64,000 nt of DNA from Piliocolobus tephrosceles (GCF_002776525.5 NC_045436.1:7293918-7357917); one strand, 5' to 3'. Counted from the stretch's first letter, positions 12,909 to 24,520 are shown. The notes: a model not told the origin generated them from the letters alone. Translations and numbers: made by a program.

Positions 12909-13202
12909 TCTTAGGACCTTGTAGCCATAGACATTTTTCAAATATATATATGGCTGTGTTTGTTGCAGGAGAGTACAGTAAGTTGAATAAAGGAATTTCA
13001 AGAATAAAGGTATATTAAAATAAAATATTCCATGAAATGTGGAATGAAAATACAAATTTCAAAGAGAAGAAATACTGTAAAATATGCTAGTGTTGAGGAG
13101 TTTTGTAAATTATTAATAAATACCTGATGGTGAGCATCCGATGGGCAGAGCATATAGTATTTACTTAAATTATTAATGGACACTGAATAATCATGATATA
13201 CT

Positions 13203-13438
13203 AGAGGCCAGCAGTTCCAGACCAGCCTGAACAACATAGCAAGACTCTGTCTCCACAACAATAACAAAATGATATAATTAACCGGGCATGATGGCATGCA
13301 CCTTTATTCCTAGCTACGTGGGAGGCTGAGGTGAGAGCATAGTTTGATCCCAGGAGGTCAAAGCTGTAATGAGCTATGATCATGCCATTGCACTCCAGCC
13401 TAGCAACAGAACAAGACTCTTTCTCTTTAAAAAAAAAT
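13203..13438 (+). mobile_element. AluJ, 5' truncated
   Basis: Plus-strand Alu that starts inside the left monomer (ccagaccagcctgaacaaca) and runs to the A tail at about 13438. Diverged bases and the old-type gagctatgatcatgccattg point to AluJ. Confidence 0.85.
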
Positions 13439-13618
13439 TGTGATATAACAATTTATTTAAAATATCAATATCTGTCATACACTGGAAATTAATCTTTTGC
13501 AATTATTTTTACTTGTGATGAAGAGTATTTGACTTCAACTTTTAAATGTGTGGGAGGGTATTGAGTTTATCAAATTATTTTAGTGAGTATGTAAGCAAAA
13601 AGTTTGAAGATCGCTATG

Positions 13619-13990
13619 CAAGAGGCAAAGAAAACCCCAATAAATCTTTAAAAAGCTTACATATCCAAGCCACGTTTTCTTTTATCAATGAATTAAACCT
13701 AGAAAGTTTTAAATAGTGAAAATCAAAATGTCTAGAAAATAAAATATTCGGTCACAAAATGTACATAGAATAATTTTAAAAAGAACACCTACACATGGAA
13801 TGGGGACAAAGTTGCATTTAGCAGCATATTAATAGCCATAATTATGTCTACGAAAAAGAAGCAAAGGGGATTAATAAAGATTAGAGTAGAAATTACAAAT
13901 TAGTAAACTGAGAAGGTAAACTTTGAAAAATACGTAAGACAGAGACCTCTCGCTAATAAAGACAGAAATATAAAGAACATAGATTTGCAA
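13619..13990 (+). mobile_element. Ancient L1 ORF2 remnant, part 3
   Basis: Resumes the L1 with aaccccaataaatctttaaa (L1s read caagtctcaataaatttaaaa). It continues through ataaagattagagtagaaat, close to L1 ataaagatcagagcagaaat, and tttgaaaaatacgtaagaca. Degraded, with no usable frame. Confidence 0.65.
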
Positions 13991-14504
13991 ACTTTAAGAT
14001 GAGAAAATAGAAGTTACAGTTACATTTAGGCAGAATAATAAAAAGTTCAAGGTCTAAAAAGAATGGGGAACTAATTTATAGCCTCTGATCTATAATTTAC
14101 TCGCAAGACAAAAATCCCTTGAAATTCAAGAGTCCACTCAATAAATTTCCCCCTGGGTATCTTTAATAATTAAAATGAACTACTCTTGCAACTTTTAGAG
14201 AAATTCTAATTGGAAATAGTGACAGAGGGAGAGTCCAGAGAAACATAACTCACTAAAATAAAATGACATCTTAATTATCTTTGCTTATAAGAATGATTTA
14301 ATGAGTTTTTAAAATAAAAGTTGACTTCTGAATACAATTTTTAGGAAAACAGGTGAATAAGACATATGATGTACTGTGATACCCTGAGGAATAGTGCTTA
14401 AATCATCTATTCACCTAGGATTATTTCTTTAAGTACACTATTTCATGGTATATTTATTTTATAATAATATAAGTAATAACACACGTTACACTTACAAACA
14501 TATA

Positions 14505-14524
14505 CTTACGCACACACACACACA
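14505..14524 (+). repeat. Short (CA)n microsatellite
   Basis: About 8-9 CA units just upstream of the DNA-transposon-like sequence. Confidence 0.7.
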
Positions 14525-14856
14525 GGCATGTGCCATGTAACATTTCAATGATGAACCACATATATGATGATGATAGTTTCATAAGATTGTAATACTATAT
14601 TTTTACTGTATCTTTTCTGCTTAGATACAGCAATACATACCATTGTGCTACAACTGCCTACGGTATTCAGTAATCTGCTGTACAGGTTTGCAGCCTAGAA
14701 GCAACAGGTTATACCATACAGCCTAAGTATGTAGTAGGCTATACCATTTTGGTTTGTGTAAGTACACTCTGATCGTAGCGCTACAATGACATCACCTAAC
14801 AATGAGATTTTCTTAGATTGTATCCATGTCTTTAGGCAAAACATGACTGTGTGAGA
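14525..14856 (+). mobile_element. DNA transposon remnant, family uncertain
   Basis: The stretch matches a medium-frequency primate repeat that I recall by its blocks attttactgta, acagtattcagta-like, gctgtacaggtttgcagcct, tatgtagtaggctatacca and ggtttgtgtaagtacactct, ending near aacatgactg. I believe it is a Tigger-type MITE, but I cannot name the family with confidence. Confidence 0.5.
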
Positions 14857-16361
14857 AAGTTCATCATATAGACACAATTCATAGTGGCATACTTATGCTC
14901 CTAACACTGGAAGATCATTTTTAAATGTTTTTAGATAATCGGAATGTTCTTGCATTATCCCTATTACAGTGAAGTGTTTATTATGCTGAGGATAATTAAA
15001 CATGTTTTAGATTATCTTTATTTTCCTCCCCATGGCTGTCCAGCTTTTGGTCATTTCACTGCTCATTAAAATTTCCACAAGAAAATAGGCAGAAAAACAA
15101 ATGCAAATAAAATTCGAGGCAAATATAATTGTATTCACATTGACAGATGTGGTAAATTCTGTTACTAGAAGATTTCTCTACTAACAAATAATACTGATCT
15201 TCATTTAAATCACTTAAAATATTGCACCAAATCTAATTTCCTGAACACCCGGTAATTGTTTTATTCAAATGGAAAAGTTTCAGAGCTATGCAACTAAATG
15301 TGCTGCAATTTACCTGGGAACCACAGAGAGTTTTGGTTTGAGGCTAGTTCTCTAATGACTTAAAACATTGAGAAGGTCTCAGAACAGACCCATTCCCACA
15401 TTCCCATGGTGAAGTTTTAGAGCTTTCTACATAACGGATGCACCCTAACTGACACAAATCTCCTATGGCAAATCCTAGCCCGGTATCTACAGGGGCTCAA
15501 AGGCATGGTGGTCCTCACAATGTGTTTTATTTTTATTTTTGGCAAAGAGTAACCAAGGATCTGACCCTTTTCTCTCTGCTTAGCAGCCATTAATGTATGT
15601 TTTTCCCTTTCCTTTCCTCATTGTGAAATTATTATCTACATACAACCTATTCTATGGTCTAGTGAAAGCGGTCAGGTTGAAGTCCAGATGTTTAACCAGA
15701 GGAGCTGTGTTCTCGGCATTCAGAGCTAGAATTGAGAACAAGAATTTTGGGACGGTCCTTCTTGTCATTCATATGTTAAACTGTGGGTTAAAAAGAATAT
15801 ATGGACTACCCTGGGAAACTAAGGTATTGTGAGAAAATACTTTCTGAATTATAAACAAATTTTTAAAATACTGATTTACATAAATTAGGGGTTGCCTTTC
15901 TCTGTTTACTATAGTAGGTTTTGATCATCAAAGTTACAACAGAACACTTACATATTATTTTCACTAGTTATAAATGACTTGGTTAGGACAGTACAATCCG
16001 ATAAACGACTTTAGGGGCCCAGCATGAAGCCAGTTCCTACAGCATATAAAATGGTTTCATACTTTTTTAATGATGACCTTACCCAAGGGACAAGTTAGCA
16101 CTCATGGTCACTTGGGATTCTTTCTAACTCTGTGATTCTATTACTCATTTCTAAAATGGGCCTGTCCCCGCTGGATATTTTGTAATTAAAAAATTAAAAT
16201 TGATAGGAACTCTTCCAGATGTCCTGGGATATCTGAGACAACAGAACAAAAAATATTATTAAAATCATTCTTTACATTTACGTTATAAAACAGGATTTCA
16301 CATAGATAGCACACAGACTAGAAAGCTACTTGAATTTCTCTAAAGCAGATGCCATTATTTT
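14857..16361. other. Unique DNA, no gene seen
   Basis: No repeat family could be named. The 79-codon plus frame at 15593-15832 has no exon-like flanks or recognised domain. Confidence 0.4.
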
Positions 16362-16425
16362 AACAAACTATTGGTATAATGGAGAGAATACTGGGTAAGA
16401 ATCCAGAAAGCTGGCTTCTAGCGCT

Positions 16426-16628
16426 CTTTTTTTTGAGATGGAATCTGGCTCTGTTGCCCAGGCTGGAGTGCAGTGGCGCGATCTCGGCTCACTGCAACCT
16501 CCGCCTCCTGGTTCAAGCTATTCTCCTGCCTCAGCCTCCGGAGTAGCTGGGACGACAGGTGCATATCTCCATGCCTGGTTGTTTTTGTATTTTAGATGAG
16601 GTTTCACTGTGTTGCCCAGACTGGTCTA
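16426..16628 (-). mobile_element. Alu, head missing
   Basis: Minus-strand Alu from gagatggaatctggctctgt to gttgcccagactggtctagt, where it stops before the left-monomer start. A possible short duplication, tctagcgctct versus tctagttctct, suggests a 5'-truncated insertion. Confidence 0.85.
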
Positions 16629-16680
16629 GTTCTCTTTCTACCATTATCAACCTATACCCATAGTCAAATTCCTTGACTTA

Positions 16681-16976
16681 TTTTTTTATTTTTGAGACAG
16701 AATCTTGCTCTGTTGCCCAGCCCGGAGTGCAGTGGCACAATCTCAGCTTACTGCAACCTCCACTTCCCAGGTTCAAGCAATTCTCCTGCCTCAGACTCCT
16801 GAGTAGCTGGGACTACATGCGAACACCACCATGCCCAGCTAATTTTTTGCATTTTTAGTTGAGACAGGGTTTCGCCATGTTGGCCAGGCTGGTCTTGAAC
16901 TCCTGGCCTCAGGTGATCCGCCAACCTCAGCCTCCCTAAGTGTTGGGATTGCAAGCACGAGCCACCGTGCTTGGCC
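16681..16976 (-). mobile_element. AluS-type element
   Basis: Full-length minus-strand Alu from gagacagaatcttgctctgt to the head cgtgcttggcc. It is the second insertion into the same MIR, in the same orientation as its neighbour. Confidence 0.9.
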
Positions 16977-17060
16977 TAAATCTCTTCACTTCTTTGGGTC
17001 TTTATTTCCTCATATCTTGGTTAAGTCCTTCCCTATCTAGAGTTATAGATAATTCTTTTG

Positions 17061-17602
17061 AACTTTAATATATGAAATATGAATTAGGTGAACTAAAAAT
17101 GTAGCAATTAATGCTTTAATTTTATTACAATAAAATTATGAAATTAGGGCATATGATAGCAGAGGTTAACACTAAAAACAGACATGAAATCTCAGCTTGT
17201 TTCCTTTAGTTATTCAAATTCATTCAGGCAGACATTCAGATGTTTATCAAGAATACTTAAGAATAAAAATAAACTAATCACAAATGTTTCCACTGGAGAT
17301 GCACAAACAAACATAACTTTTAAAAATCAGTTGATGACCCTTCTGGCTAAATAAAAAAGATCCTAAATTCATCTCATCATCATTGATTTACTGATCTTTG
17401 TTTTAAATCACTTATTTTGACATCCACATTGAGATTAGTTTTTTCTTTAACTCAGAGTAACTGGCCAATAGTTCAAAATATAAATTAGTGATTATTAGTA
17501 CTGGAAACTAAGAAGATACGATATTAATAGCCTAATCAACATGCACATACACACACACACACACACACGAGCACACAGGATTTTTTTATTTTCAATTTAC
17601 TT
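17061..17602. other. Unique DNA with a CA microsatellite
   Basis: No gene or old repeat was recognised. A (CA)n run of about 12 units occupies 17545-17568. Confidence 0.5.
17545..17568 (+). repeat. (CA)n microsatellite
   Basis: Uninterrupted AC/CA dinucleotide run of about 24 bases, followed by cgagcacaca. Long enough to be polymorphic. Confidence 0.9.
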
Positions 17603-17614
17603 AAAGACTCCTGA

Positions 17615-17910
17615 GGCCGGGCGCGGTGGCTCAAGCCTGTAATCCCAGCACTTTGGGAGGCCGAGACGGGCAGATCACGAGGTCAGGAGATCGAGACCAT
17701 CCTGGCTAACATGGCGAAACCCTGTCTCTACTAAAAATACAAAAAATTAGCCGGGCGAGGTGGCGGGCGCCTGTGGTCCCAGCTACTCAGGAGGCTGAGG
17801 CGGGAGAATGGCGTGAACCCGGGAGGCGGAGGTTGCAGTGAGCTGATATCCGGCCACTGCACTCCAGCCTGGGCAGAGCAAGACTCCGTCTCAAAAAAAA
17901 AAAAAAAAAA
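17615..17910 (+). mobile_element. AluY, Old World monkey type, full length
   Basis: Plus-strand full-length Alu starting ggccgggcgcggtggctcaa. It has the variant bases ctcaagcctgtaat, ccgagacgggcagatcac and gagctgatatccggccactg that mark cercopithecid AluY. The A tail is 18 bases. A perfect 12-base target-site duplication, aaagactcctga, lies at 17603-17614 and again after the tail. This is a recent insertion. Confidence 0.95.
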
Positions 17911-17919
17911 GACTCCTGA

Positions 17920-18491
17920 AAAATAATGAAAGAACTTACGGGTACAGAGCCTAACATGGTATTGAAGGAAACTCTCCTAAAAGTAGTATGATGCCAAGCT
18001 GCTATTCTGCTAAACAAATCAACAAAACTAAAAAAGTACATCATAACAAAGGAATGTTTTATTTTCATCATCAGGAAAATTTCCATGTAGTAGTAGACAA
18101 AGAATACAATTCTGGTCAATACTAACAGACATCTGAAATGCAGATGCTATGTGTCAGTTTAAATAAAAGAATAATGGAAGAATTTCAGAACTAAAAAAAA
18201 TCCAAACCATTGCTTTTGAAGGTCTTTGAGGTATCTGTTAGAGTTTTGTTATCCAGCCCAAGTCATGTAGTTGGCAGCTGAGCACAGATCAGGACTCATG
18301 TCTTCTGGCATCCAGCACAGCATATACACCTTACCCTGTGCTTAAACCACACAGCCCCACCCACAGCAGAAATCTGACCACTGTCAAATATACGGAGCAT
18401 CCTAATTTTGTATGAAAACAAGTTAACAAAGTAACTTCTCTTTTTGAAAGAAGTGTGAGAAACTAAGTATGTAATGCCTTGTTAATAGTTT
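17920..18491. other. Unique DNA, no gene seen
   Basis: No recognised repeat. The 110-codon minus frame reaching in from 18119 ends inside the Alu and is not a gene. Confidence 0.45.
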
Positions 18492-18621
18492 GTATTTTTT
18501 TTGTAGAGACAGAGTCTCCCTACATTACCCAGGTTGGTCTCAAACTCCTGGGCTCAAGCAATCCTCCCGCCTCAGACTCCCTAAGTGCTGGGATTACAGG
18601 CATGAGCCACCGTGCTCGGCT
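18492..18621 (-). mobile_element. Alu left-monomer fragment (FLAM-like)
   Basis: About 130 bases in minus orientation covering only the left monomer: tgtagagacagagtctccct through to the head cgtgctcggc. Either a free left Alu monomer or a heavily 3'-lost AluJ. Confidence 0.8.
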
Positions 18622-19934
18622 TAAAACATTTTTAAACTGGCAAAAGGTTTTCATAAATGTAATGCCTATTCATATTATTATGAATTTAAGTTTCATAGGT
18701 AAGATCATCACCCCTTCTTTCTCCTCTTCCTGTGCAACCTGAGGAAAGGAGGACATTCTCTTATGCCTGAATGAGGAATCTCAGTAGATGACACCCATCT
18801 ATAAACAATACAAAATATCTGATTGGTGAAGTCCCTGATTTAGAACCACTTTCCATTCTCCACCTCTATCCTGCTCCCCTAAAAAGGCATAAACCACTCT
18901 AACACTCTAATTACTAGATTGGATCTTTACAGGGTGCGTGTCCATAAAGATGGGTTTAAAACTATATTACATGTCATTATAGTTCACATATAGACTCTCC
19001 TACTGGCAGGAGTGACCCAAGGCAGAATTCTAGGCCAGACACAGTGTGTGCCTGAGGCTCGTCTCTTCTCTATGGCCTTCTTAGTCCACGTCTCTGAAAG
19101 GGCTTTCCTATATCTAATTAACCAACAGCTGCTCTCAGAAAAGGATCTCATGCATCACTCCTTGGGAACATAACACTTTAGACCCCAGTATATCATTTAT
19201 TGTCTTGAAAGATGATGACAAACCTCCTGAAATTCCTGGCCTAGATATCTGTTCATTCTTACAGATAACTATGTCATGTGTTTATTAAAAGATACTTTAT
19301 AGATATTTATGGATATCAGTTTTGGTATTAATGGTATCAGTTTTGCCACTTAAAACTGAAAGCCAAAGATAATTTTTAAAATAAATTACAAATAAGCTTT
19401 GTTGATCATCATAAAGTTCACTTACATCATTTCTCTTTTACATTAAAAACAATTTGTAAGTTTAAACCTTAAAGGGAAATTGAGGCAACAGACCATACTC
19501 ACATAAAGTTTATTATAACTAATGACTAGGATACTCTAAGATGCTTAATTTACCACCAGAAGGTTTATAAAAATATTTTGAGTGTCACAACTAGAGTATG
19601 GCAGTCTCCATAATTTTTGTTTCTAGTTTTAAAAATTCTGAAATAAAAAAAGCATAAAAGCTAAATTTTAATTTCCCCTATGATTGAACAGCAAACATTC
19701 AAAATTCTATGGCTGTCTTACTAGCACTTCCCATAATGTGAGACTCTTGGGAGAAAAGAAACATAAGTCAGTTTTGGCAGATAAAATATCTTTAAAGAAT
19801 AGGAGTGTGAAGGCAAGAATGCTCAATTCTAACTTTCTAAACCCACTAAAGAATGGGAAAGGAAAAAAACCCAAAAACTGAAGACAGCAAAGAAAAACAT
19901 TTTTTACCTTCTTAGATCCTTTTCCTCTGTAGTA
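18622..19934. other. Unique DNA, no gene seen
   Basis: No repeat or exon recognised. Frames on opposite strands at 19684-19955 are short and unsupported. Confidence 0.45.
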
Positions 19935-20575
19935 AGTTGGAAAGTGTGCCCCCAAAATTCATGGTCATCAAGAAGCTCAGAATGTGACCTTATTTGGAAA
20001 TAATGGTCCTTGGCGTATACTTGGTTAAGATGAGGTCATTCTGGATTAGAGCAGCTCTAAATCCAAAGACAGGATTCTTATAAGATAAATGGACACACAG
20101 AGGCTGGAAACTGGCTGTAATCCCAGCACCTGTAATCCCAGCACTTTTGGAGGCCAAGGCAGGAGGATCGCTTGAGCCCAGGAGTTTGAGACCAGTCTCA
20201 GCAATACGGGGAGACCCCGCCTCCACAAAAAATATTTAAAAAATTAGCCAGGCGTGGTGGCATGTACCTGTAGTCCCAGCTATCTGGAAGGCTGAGGTGA
20301 GAGGATCACCTGAGCCTCACAGAGATACAGAAGAAAGAAGTCCACAGGGAAACGGAGGTAAAATGACGCAGGTACAAGCCAAAGAATGTCTGGGCAACCA
20401 GACGTTGGAAGAAGCAGGGGAGGATTCTTCCCTAGAGTTGTCAGAGGAAGCATGGCTGTGTCGACACCTTGATTTTGGATGTTTAGTCTCTAAAACTGTG
20501 AGAGACTACAATTCTGTTGTTTTAAGCCACTCAGACTGAGCAATTCATTATAGCAGCCCTAGGGAACGATTATAC
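19935..20575 (+). mobile_element. MLT1-type MaLR LTR, split by an Alu
   Basis: Matches MLT1 LTR blocks in order: gtgtgcccccaaaattcatg, cagaatgtgaccttatttgg, agatgaggtcattctgga, attcttataaga and ggacacacag. After the Alu it continues with cgacaccttgattttgg, aaaactgtgag, ctgttgttttaagccactca and tagcagccct at the end. An old retroviral-type LTR without adjoining coding sequence. The 80-codon frame at 20297-20539 is this LTR. Confidence 0.85.
20102..20319 (+). mobile_element. Alu, 3' end missing
   Basis: Plus-strand Alu starting in a disturbed head (ctgtaatcccagcac occurs twice in a row, a small internal duplication). It ends in the right monomer at ggatcacctgagcct without an A tail. cacagag occurs on both sides and may be the remaining target-site duplication. 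Confidence 0.8.
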
Positions 20576-21009
20576 CCTTAAATGCATAAAAACCAAGTGA
20601 ATGAAGAATTACATCTTTCTTGCACCCATACAGTACTTTTGTTTTGTCTTCATGTATTCTTTGGTGATTTACACTGAAGTTTAAACTAATCCATCAGCCT
20701 AACAGCCTAATAAACCATAATGTACTTTGGTTTCAGCCTTCAATAATAGTTCAGGTTTATCTATGTTTAGTCAAGCTTACTAGAGAAACGAGACTTGGGT
20801 GCACTTTGGCCTCTTATAATAAAAAAATAGAAGAAAACATTCTCAATAAAAAATTTTAAACTAAAAAAACTTTAAAGACATTTTATTTTATATACAACTG
20901 GTCAATATTTATTAAATTATGAGTTACATTGTTATAAAAACTGTTGCTTTATTTACTTTCCTACTACACTGTATATAGTTAGTAGTAAATTTCCAGTATC
21001 TTATATTAC
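20576..21009. other. AT-rich unique DNA
   Basis: Nothing recognised beyond low-complexity A-rich stretches near 20821-20890. Confidence 0.45.
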
Positions 21010-21064
21010 TAATAAAGCACTGATGTCAGGAACATAGTAGGTACTCAGCAAATACTTACTGAAT
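21010..21064 (+). repeat. MIR/L2 tail fragment
   Basis: Reads aacatagtaggtactcagca then aatactta, as in the 3' ends of MIR and L2 (acatagtaggtgctcaataaatg). Too short to choose between them. Confidence 0.5.
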
Positions 21065-21167
21065 TGAAGACTCTAGCAGTGTACTCCTGTTATAAATGGC
21101 TGGGGGGAGTGATTTCTAATTCCCTCAGACTTTGGCAAAAAATATTTATTTATTTGCCCCATATCTT

Positions 21168-21511
21168 AGATCGGGCTGCTATTAAAAAAAATACCATAAA
21201 CGGGGTGGGTTACAAACAACAGAAATGTTTATCTCATAGTTCTACCGGCTGGAAATCCACGTTCAAGGTGCCAGGAGATTCAGTGTCTACTAAGGCACGT
21301 TTCCTCATTCAGACACAGCTGTGTGCTCCCTGAGTTTCCACACGGCAGCCGGGGCAAAGGAGCCTCCTTTATCATAATGGACCAGTCCCCTTCCTGAGGT
21401 CCTAAGGACCTAATCACCTCCCAAGTTTCCAAGCTCCTCATACCCTCCCAATGAGGATGAGGTTTCAACATACAAATTTTTGGAGGACACAAGCATTCGG
21501 ACCATTTTAAT
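21168..21511 (-). mobile_element. MLT1-like LTR, minus strand
   Basis: The reverse complement starts gaatgcttgtgtcctccaaa and continues gttgaaacctcatcc, gggaggtgattaggtcctta, ggcaccttgaacgtggattt, gtagaactatgagataaaca and ttctgttgtttgtaaccc. This is the general plan of MaLR/MLT-type LTRs; the exact subfamily is uncertain. Confidence 0.65.
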
Positions 21512-22156
21512 GTTTTATCTTAGTAATTTATATAAAACCAGTGCATTTCTTTTACTGTGCTCAAACTCTTTCCTTAAGAAAGACATTACTAGAAACTAAC
21601 TCCAATAGGTTGAGAAAATATTTTATGCAACTCTCCTAAGAGTTATTAATCAATACACCCTTCCCTTGCCCCACTCTGCAAAAAGTACCTCAATGACATT
21701 ATCACAGAAGTTGTTTCTAGAATATGCCAAAGGACCTTAAAGACTAAACCTGGTTAATTCAGGGAGTAAACATCAAAAAAATGAACACAGGAAGGGAATA
21801 CTGATCATGAGGGGGCAAGGGACATATTTAAAAAGCTTCTAATTGAATAAGCAAAAAAAAGGTATATGTGTCTTATTTCTTATGTACAAAACAACACTGT
21901 TTATAAGGTAATAGGGTATAAGTAAAAACCAGTACAATACAGAACTATGGTTCTCTCACAGGACCTATCTCACAGAAAACATAAACATATTTCTCTGATA
22001 TCATCTCTTTCTATAGCATGAAAAGCCTAAACATTTTGATTTTGTAATTTCATAATCTTTAAAATACTCAATCGATACCTCCTAGAACTACATATTACTG
22101 TCATATTTAATATAAACCTAGTTCATACTATAGTGTTTTTAATACATTTTGAGATT
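21512..22156. other. Unique DNA, no gene seen
   Basis: No recognised repeat or coding signal. Confidence 0.45.
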
Positions 22157-22170
22157 AAAAGTATTGTACA

Positions 22171-22455
22171 GGCTGGGCGTGGTGGCTCACGCCTGTAATC
22201 CCAGCACTTTGGGAGACCGAGGCTGGCGGATCACCTGAGGTCAGGAGTTTGAGACCAACCTGGCCAACATGGTGAAACCCTGTCTCTACAAAAAAACAGA
22301 AAAATTAGCTGGGCGTGGCGTCTGTAATCCCAGCTACTCGGGAGGCTGAGAAAGGAGAATCACTTGAACCCAGGAGGCGGAGGTTGCAGTGAGTCGAGAT
22401 CGCGCCACTGCATTCTAGCCTGGGCGACAGAGTGAGATTCTGTCTCCAAAAAAAA
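22171..22455 (+). mobile_element. AluS-type element
   Basis: Plus-strand Alu from ggctgggcgtggtggctcac to a short A tail. A 12-base perfect target-site duplication aaaagtattgta lies at 22157-22168 and directly after the tail. A short deletion is seen after gctgggcgtggc. Confidence 0.95.
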
Positions 22456-22805
22456 GTATTGTATAATTTTTTTAATTTAAATCTGATAAGTTATAATAAT
22501 ATCAAGACTTCTTTGACTCACAGTTGAATAGTTCATATTGTAGAGAAAGTCACTATATCATTAATACAGCATTTTTAGCTTTTCTCCTTTCAACTGTGAG
22601 GGAAACATCTCTAAATTTAAAGAAGGTTAATGATTCATTAACAATTATGTATGTTTATAAAAGTGTGGCGATTTCTTGGTCTATTGAAGAACATTTATTC
22701 CTTAGTATTGTATTAATCTTAATAAGAGCCTCTGTTACATTTAATGAATAATTTTTTTTTTCAGGGAAAGAAATTATAACAAAATACACACAAAAGTGAT
22801 ACTAT

Positions 22806-23111
22806 GGCCGGGGGCGATGGCTCACGTCTGTAATCCCAGCACTTTGGGAGGCCAAGGCGGGTAGATCACAAGGTCAGGAATTTGAGACCAGCCTGGCCAA
22901 CATGGTGAAACTCCATCTCTACTAAAAATACAAAAAAAAAAAAAAAAGCCAGGCGCAGTGGCAGTCGCCTGTAATCCCAGCTACTCGGGAGGCTGAGGCA
23001 GGTGAATCGCTTGAACCTGGGAGGCGGAGTTTGCAGTGAGTTGAAATCGCACCACTGCATTCCAGCCTGGGCAACAGAGTGAGACTCCATCTCAAAAAAA
23101 AAAAAAAAAAA
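22806..23111 (+). mobile_element. AluS/Y-type element
   Basis: Plus-strand Alu starting ggccgggggcgatggctcac with a long mid A-run near 22932-22946 and a 3' A tail. Target-site duplication aaaagtgatacta on both sides. Minus-strand frames of 84-114 codons in it are read-through of the antisense Alu and are not genes. Confidence 0.95.
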
Positions 23112-23435
23112 AGTGATACTACATGGTCTAAAGTATTCCACCAATTGCACTTTTCTACTAAAATAAAGCAACACACTGACTGATGATCTTACTAGGTAAA
23201 ATCCACACACTAAATGATAGTGGCCACCTCATAGTTTTTGTAATGGTTTCACACAATAGTTCTCTTTACGTGGTATCTTATTTAAAAGTTATCTCACCAA
23301 ATCAAACAGAATAACACTGAATTTTTCTTCTTTTTCTTTCAAATTGCAAAATGCTAAATAATTTCAGCTCATAAGACTATTACTTCGAGAGCTTAAAAAA
23401 AATTAAAATTTTCATTTTTCTATTTGTTTCAACTA

Positions 23436-23660
23436 CAGTTGACCCTTGAACAACACAGGCTTGAAGCAGCTGGGACCACATACACAAGGATTGTTTCAAC
23501 CAAACGCAATCAAAATTATGGGGTGCAGAACCTGCACACAGGGAGGGCTGACAAGATACGGGTTGTGGAGCATGACTGCAGGCCTTTAGCATGCACGGAT
23601 TTTGGTGTATGAGGAGGGGAGTCCTGGAAGCAATGCCCTGCGTATGCAGAGTGATCAGTA
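23436..23660 (+). mobile_element. Tigger2/MER28-type DNA transposon
   Basis: Starts at a TA with cagttgacccttgaacaaca, the Tigger2/MER28 terminus, then ggattgtttcaaccaaacgc, gcacggattttggtgtatga and gtcctggaagcaatgccctg, ending in a degraded right end near gtgatcagta. It is a short internally deleted form that encodes no transposase. Confidence 0.85.
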
Positions 23661-23680
23661 TTACAAAAATATCAAGTAAT

Positions 23681-23958
23681 TTTTCTTTTTTTTTTTTTGA
23701 GACAGAGTCTCATCCTTTCGCCCAGGCTGGAGTGCGGTGGTGCGGTCTCCGCTTCTCGGGTTCTAGGGATTCTCCTGCCTCAGCCTCCCGAGTGGCTGGG
23801 ATCACAGGTACCCACCACCATGCCCTGCTAATTTTTGTATTTTTAGTCGAGTCAGGGTTTCATCATGTTGGCTAGCCTGGTCTCCAACTCCTGACCTCAG
23901 GTGATCCACCCGCCTCGGCCTCCTAAAGGATTACAGGCGTGAGCCACCACGCCCGGCC
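23681..23958 (-). mobile_element. Alu, internally deleted
   Basis: Minus-strand Alu from a T-run to the head cacgcccggcc. The stretch normally reading gatctcggctcactgcaacc is shortened, and cctcctaaaggattacagg lacks several bases. Target-site duplication atatcaa(g/c)taa flanks it. Confidence 0.9.
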
Positions 23959-24229
23959 ATATCAACTAAATTTTAAGTGGTCCTTTACCAGTCTGATAAA
24001 AACAGTTTTAAAGAACTTGAACTAAAAGACAGACTTGGAGGCTGGGCAATCAGTCAACCAGCTTCTGCACTCAAAGGCGTCCCAAGTGCAGCTGTTCAGA
24101 GACGAGGGCTGCTGAAAAATAAAACAAGTAGAAGACAGTCTCTGACCTTGGATTTACCATCTGAAAAAAGTCACAATAAACAATTCAACCCATTAAGTCT
24201 GTAGATAAAAGCAACTTATTAAGAGCCTA
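23959..24229. other. Short unique stretch
   Basis: No repeat named. The 75-codon plus frame at 23977-24204 has a fairly mixed composition but no recognised domain or splice signals. Confidence 0.4.
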
Positions 24230-24520
24230 GGCCGAAAGCAGTGGCTCATGCCTGTAATCCCAGCACTTTGGGAGGTTGAGGTGGGAGGACTGCTTGAGCC
24301 CACGAGTTCGAGACCAGCCTGGGCAATATAGTGAGACTCAGACTCTACTGAAAATTTAAAAATTAGCCAGGTGTGGTAGTGTGTGCGCCAGACTGGAGGC
24401 TGAGGCAGGAGGATCACTACAGCCTAGGAGTTAAAGGTTACAGTAAGCTATGATTGCACCACTGTACTCCAGCCTGGATGACAGAGACCCTGTCTCAATC
24501 TGAAAGAAAAAAAAAAAAAA
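24230..24520 (+). mobile_element. AluJ/S-type element
   Basis: Plus-strand Alu starting ggccgaaagcagtggctcat and ending in an A tail at 24520. The second monomer is shortened after gtgtggtagtgtgtgc. Confidence 0.9.

Larger units (their letters stand above)
11867..13618 (+). mobile_element. hAT-like DNA transposon remnant, split by three Alus
   Basis: Candidate terminal inverted repeats: cagtggtcttcaag at 11867-11880 and agtttgaagatcgct at 13601-13615, whose reverse complement matches the left end at about 11 of 15 positions. A left end of the form CAGTGGTTCTCAA is typical of hAT-type MITEs. The non-Alu parts are 11867-12177, 12747-13202 and 13439-13618. The family was not identified. The L1 remnant resumes right after the right end, which supports the borders. 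Confidence 0.45.
16362..17060 (+). repeat. MIR split by two Alus
   Basis: MIR head at 16362-16425 (tggtataatggagagaatac, tccagaaagctggcttct). A middle piece at 16629-16680 (ccttgactta) lies between the Alus, and the tail (cacttctttgggtctttatttcctcat) resumes at 16977. All three parts are in register with one MIR. Confidence 0.6.

Noticed and set aside
22866..23210. 114-codon minus frame with poly-Phe stretches
   Set aside because: Poly-Phe comes from the Alu A tails read on the minus strand.
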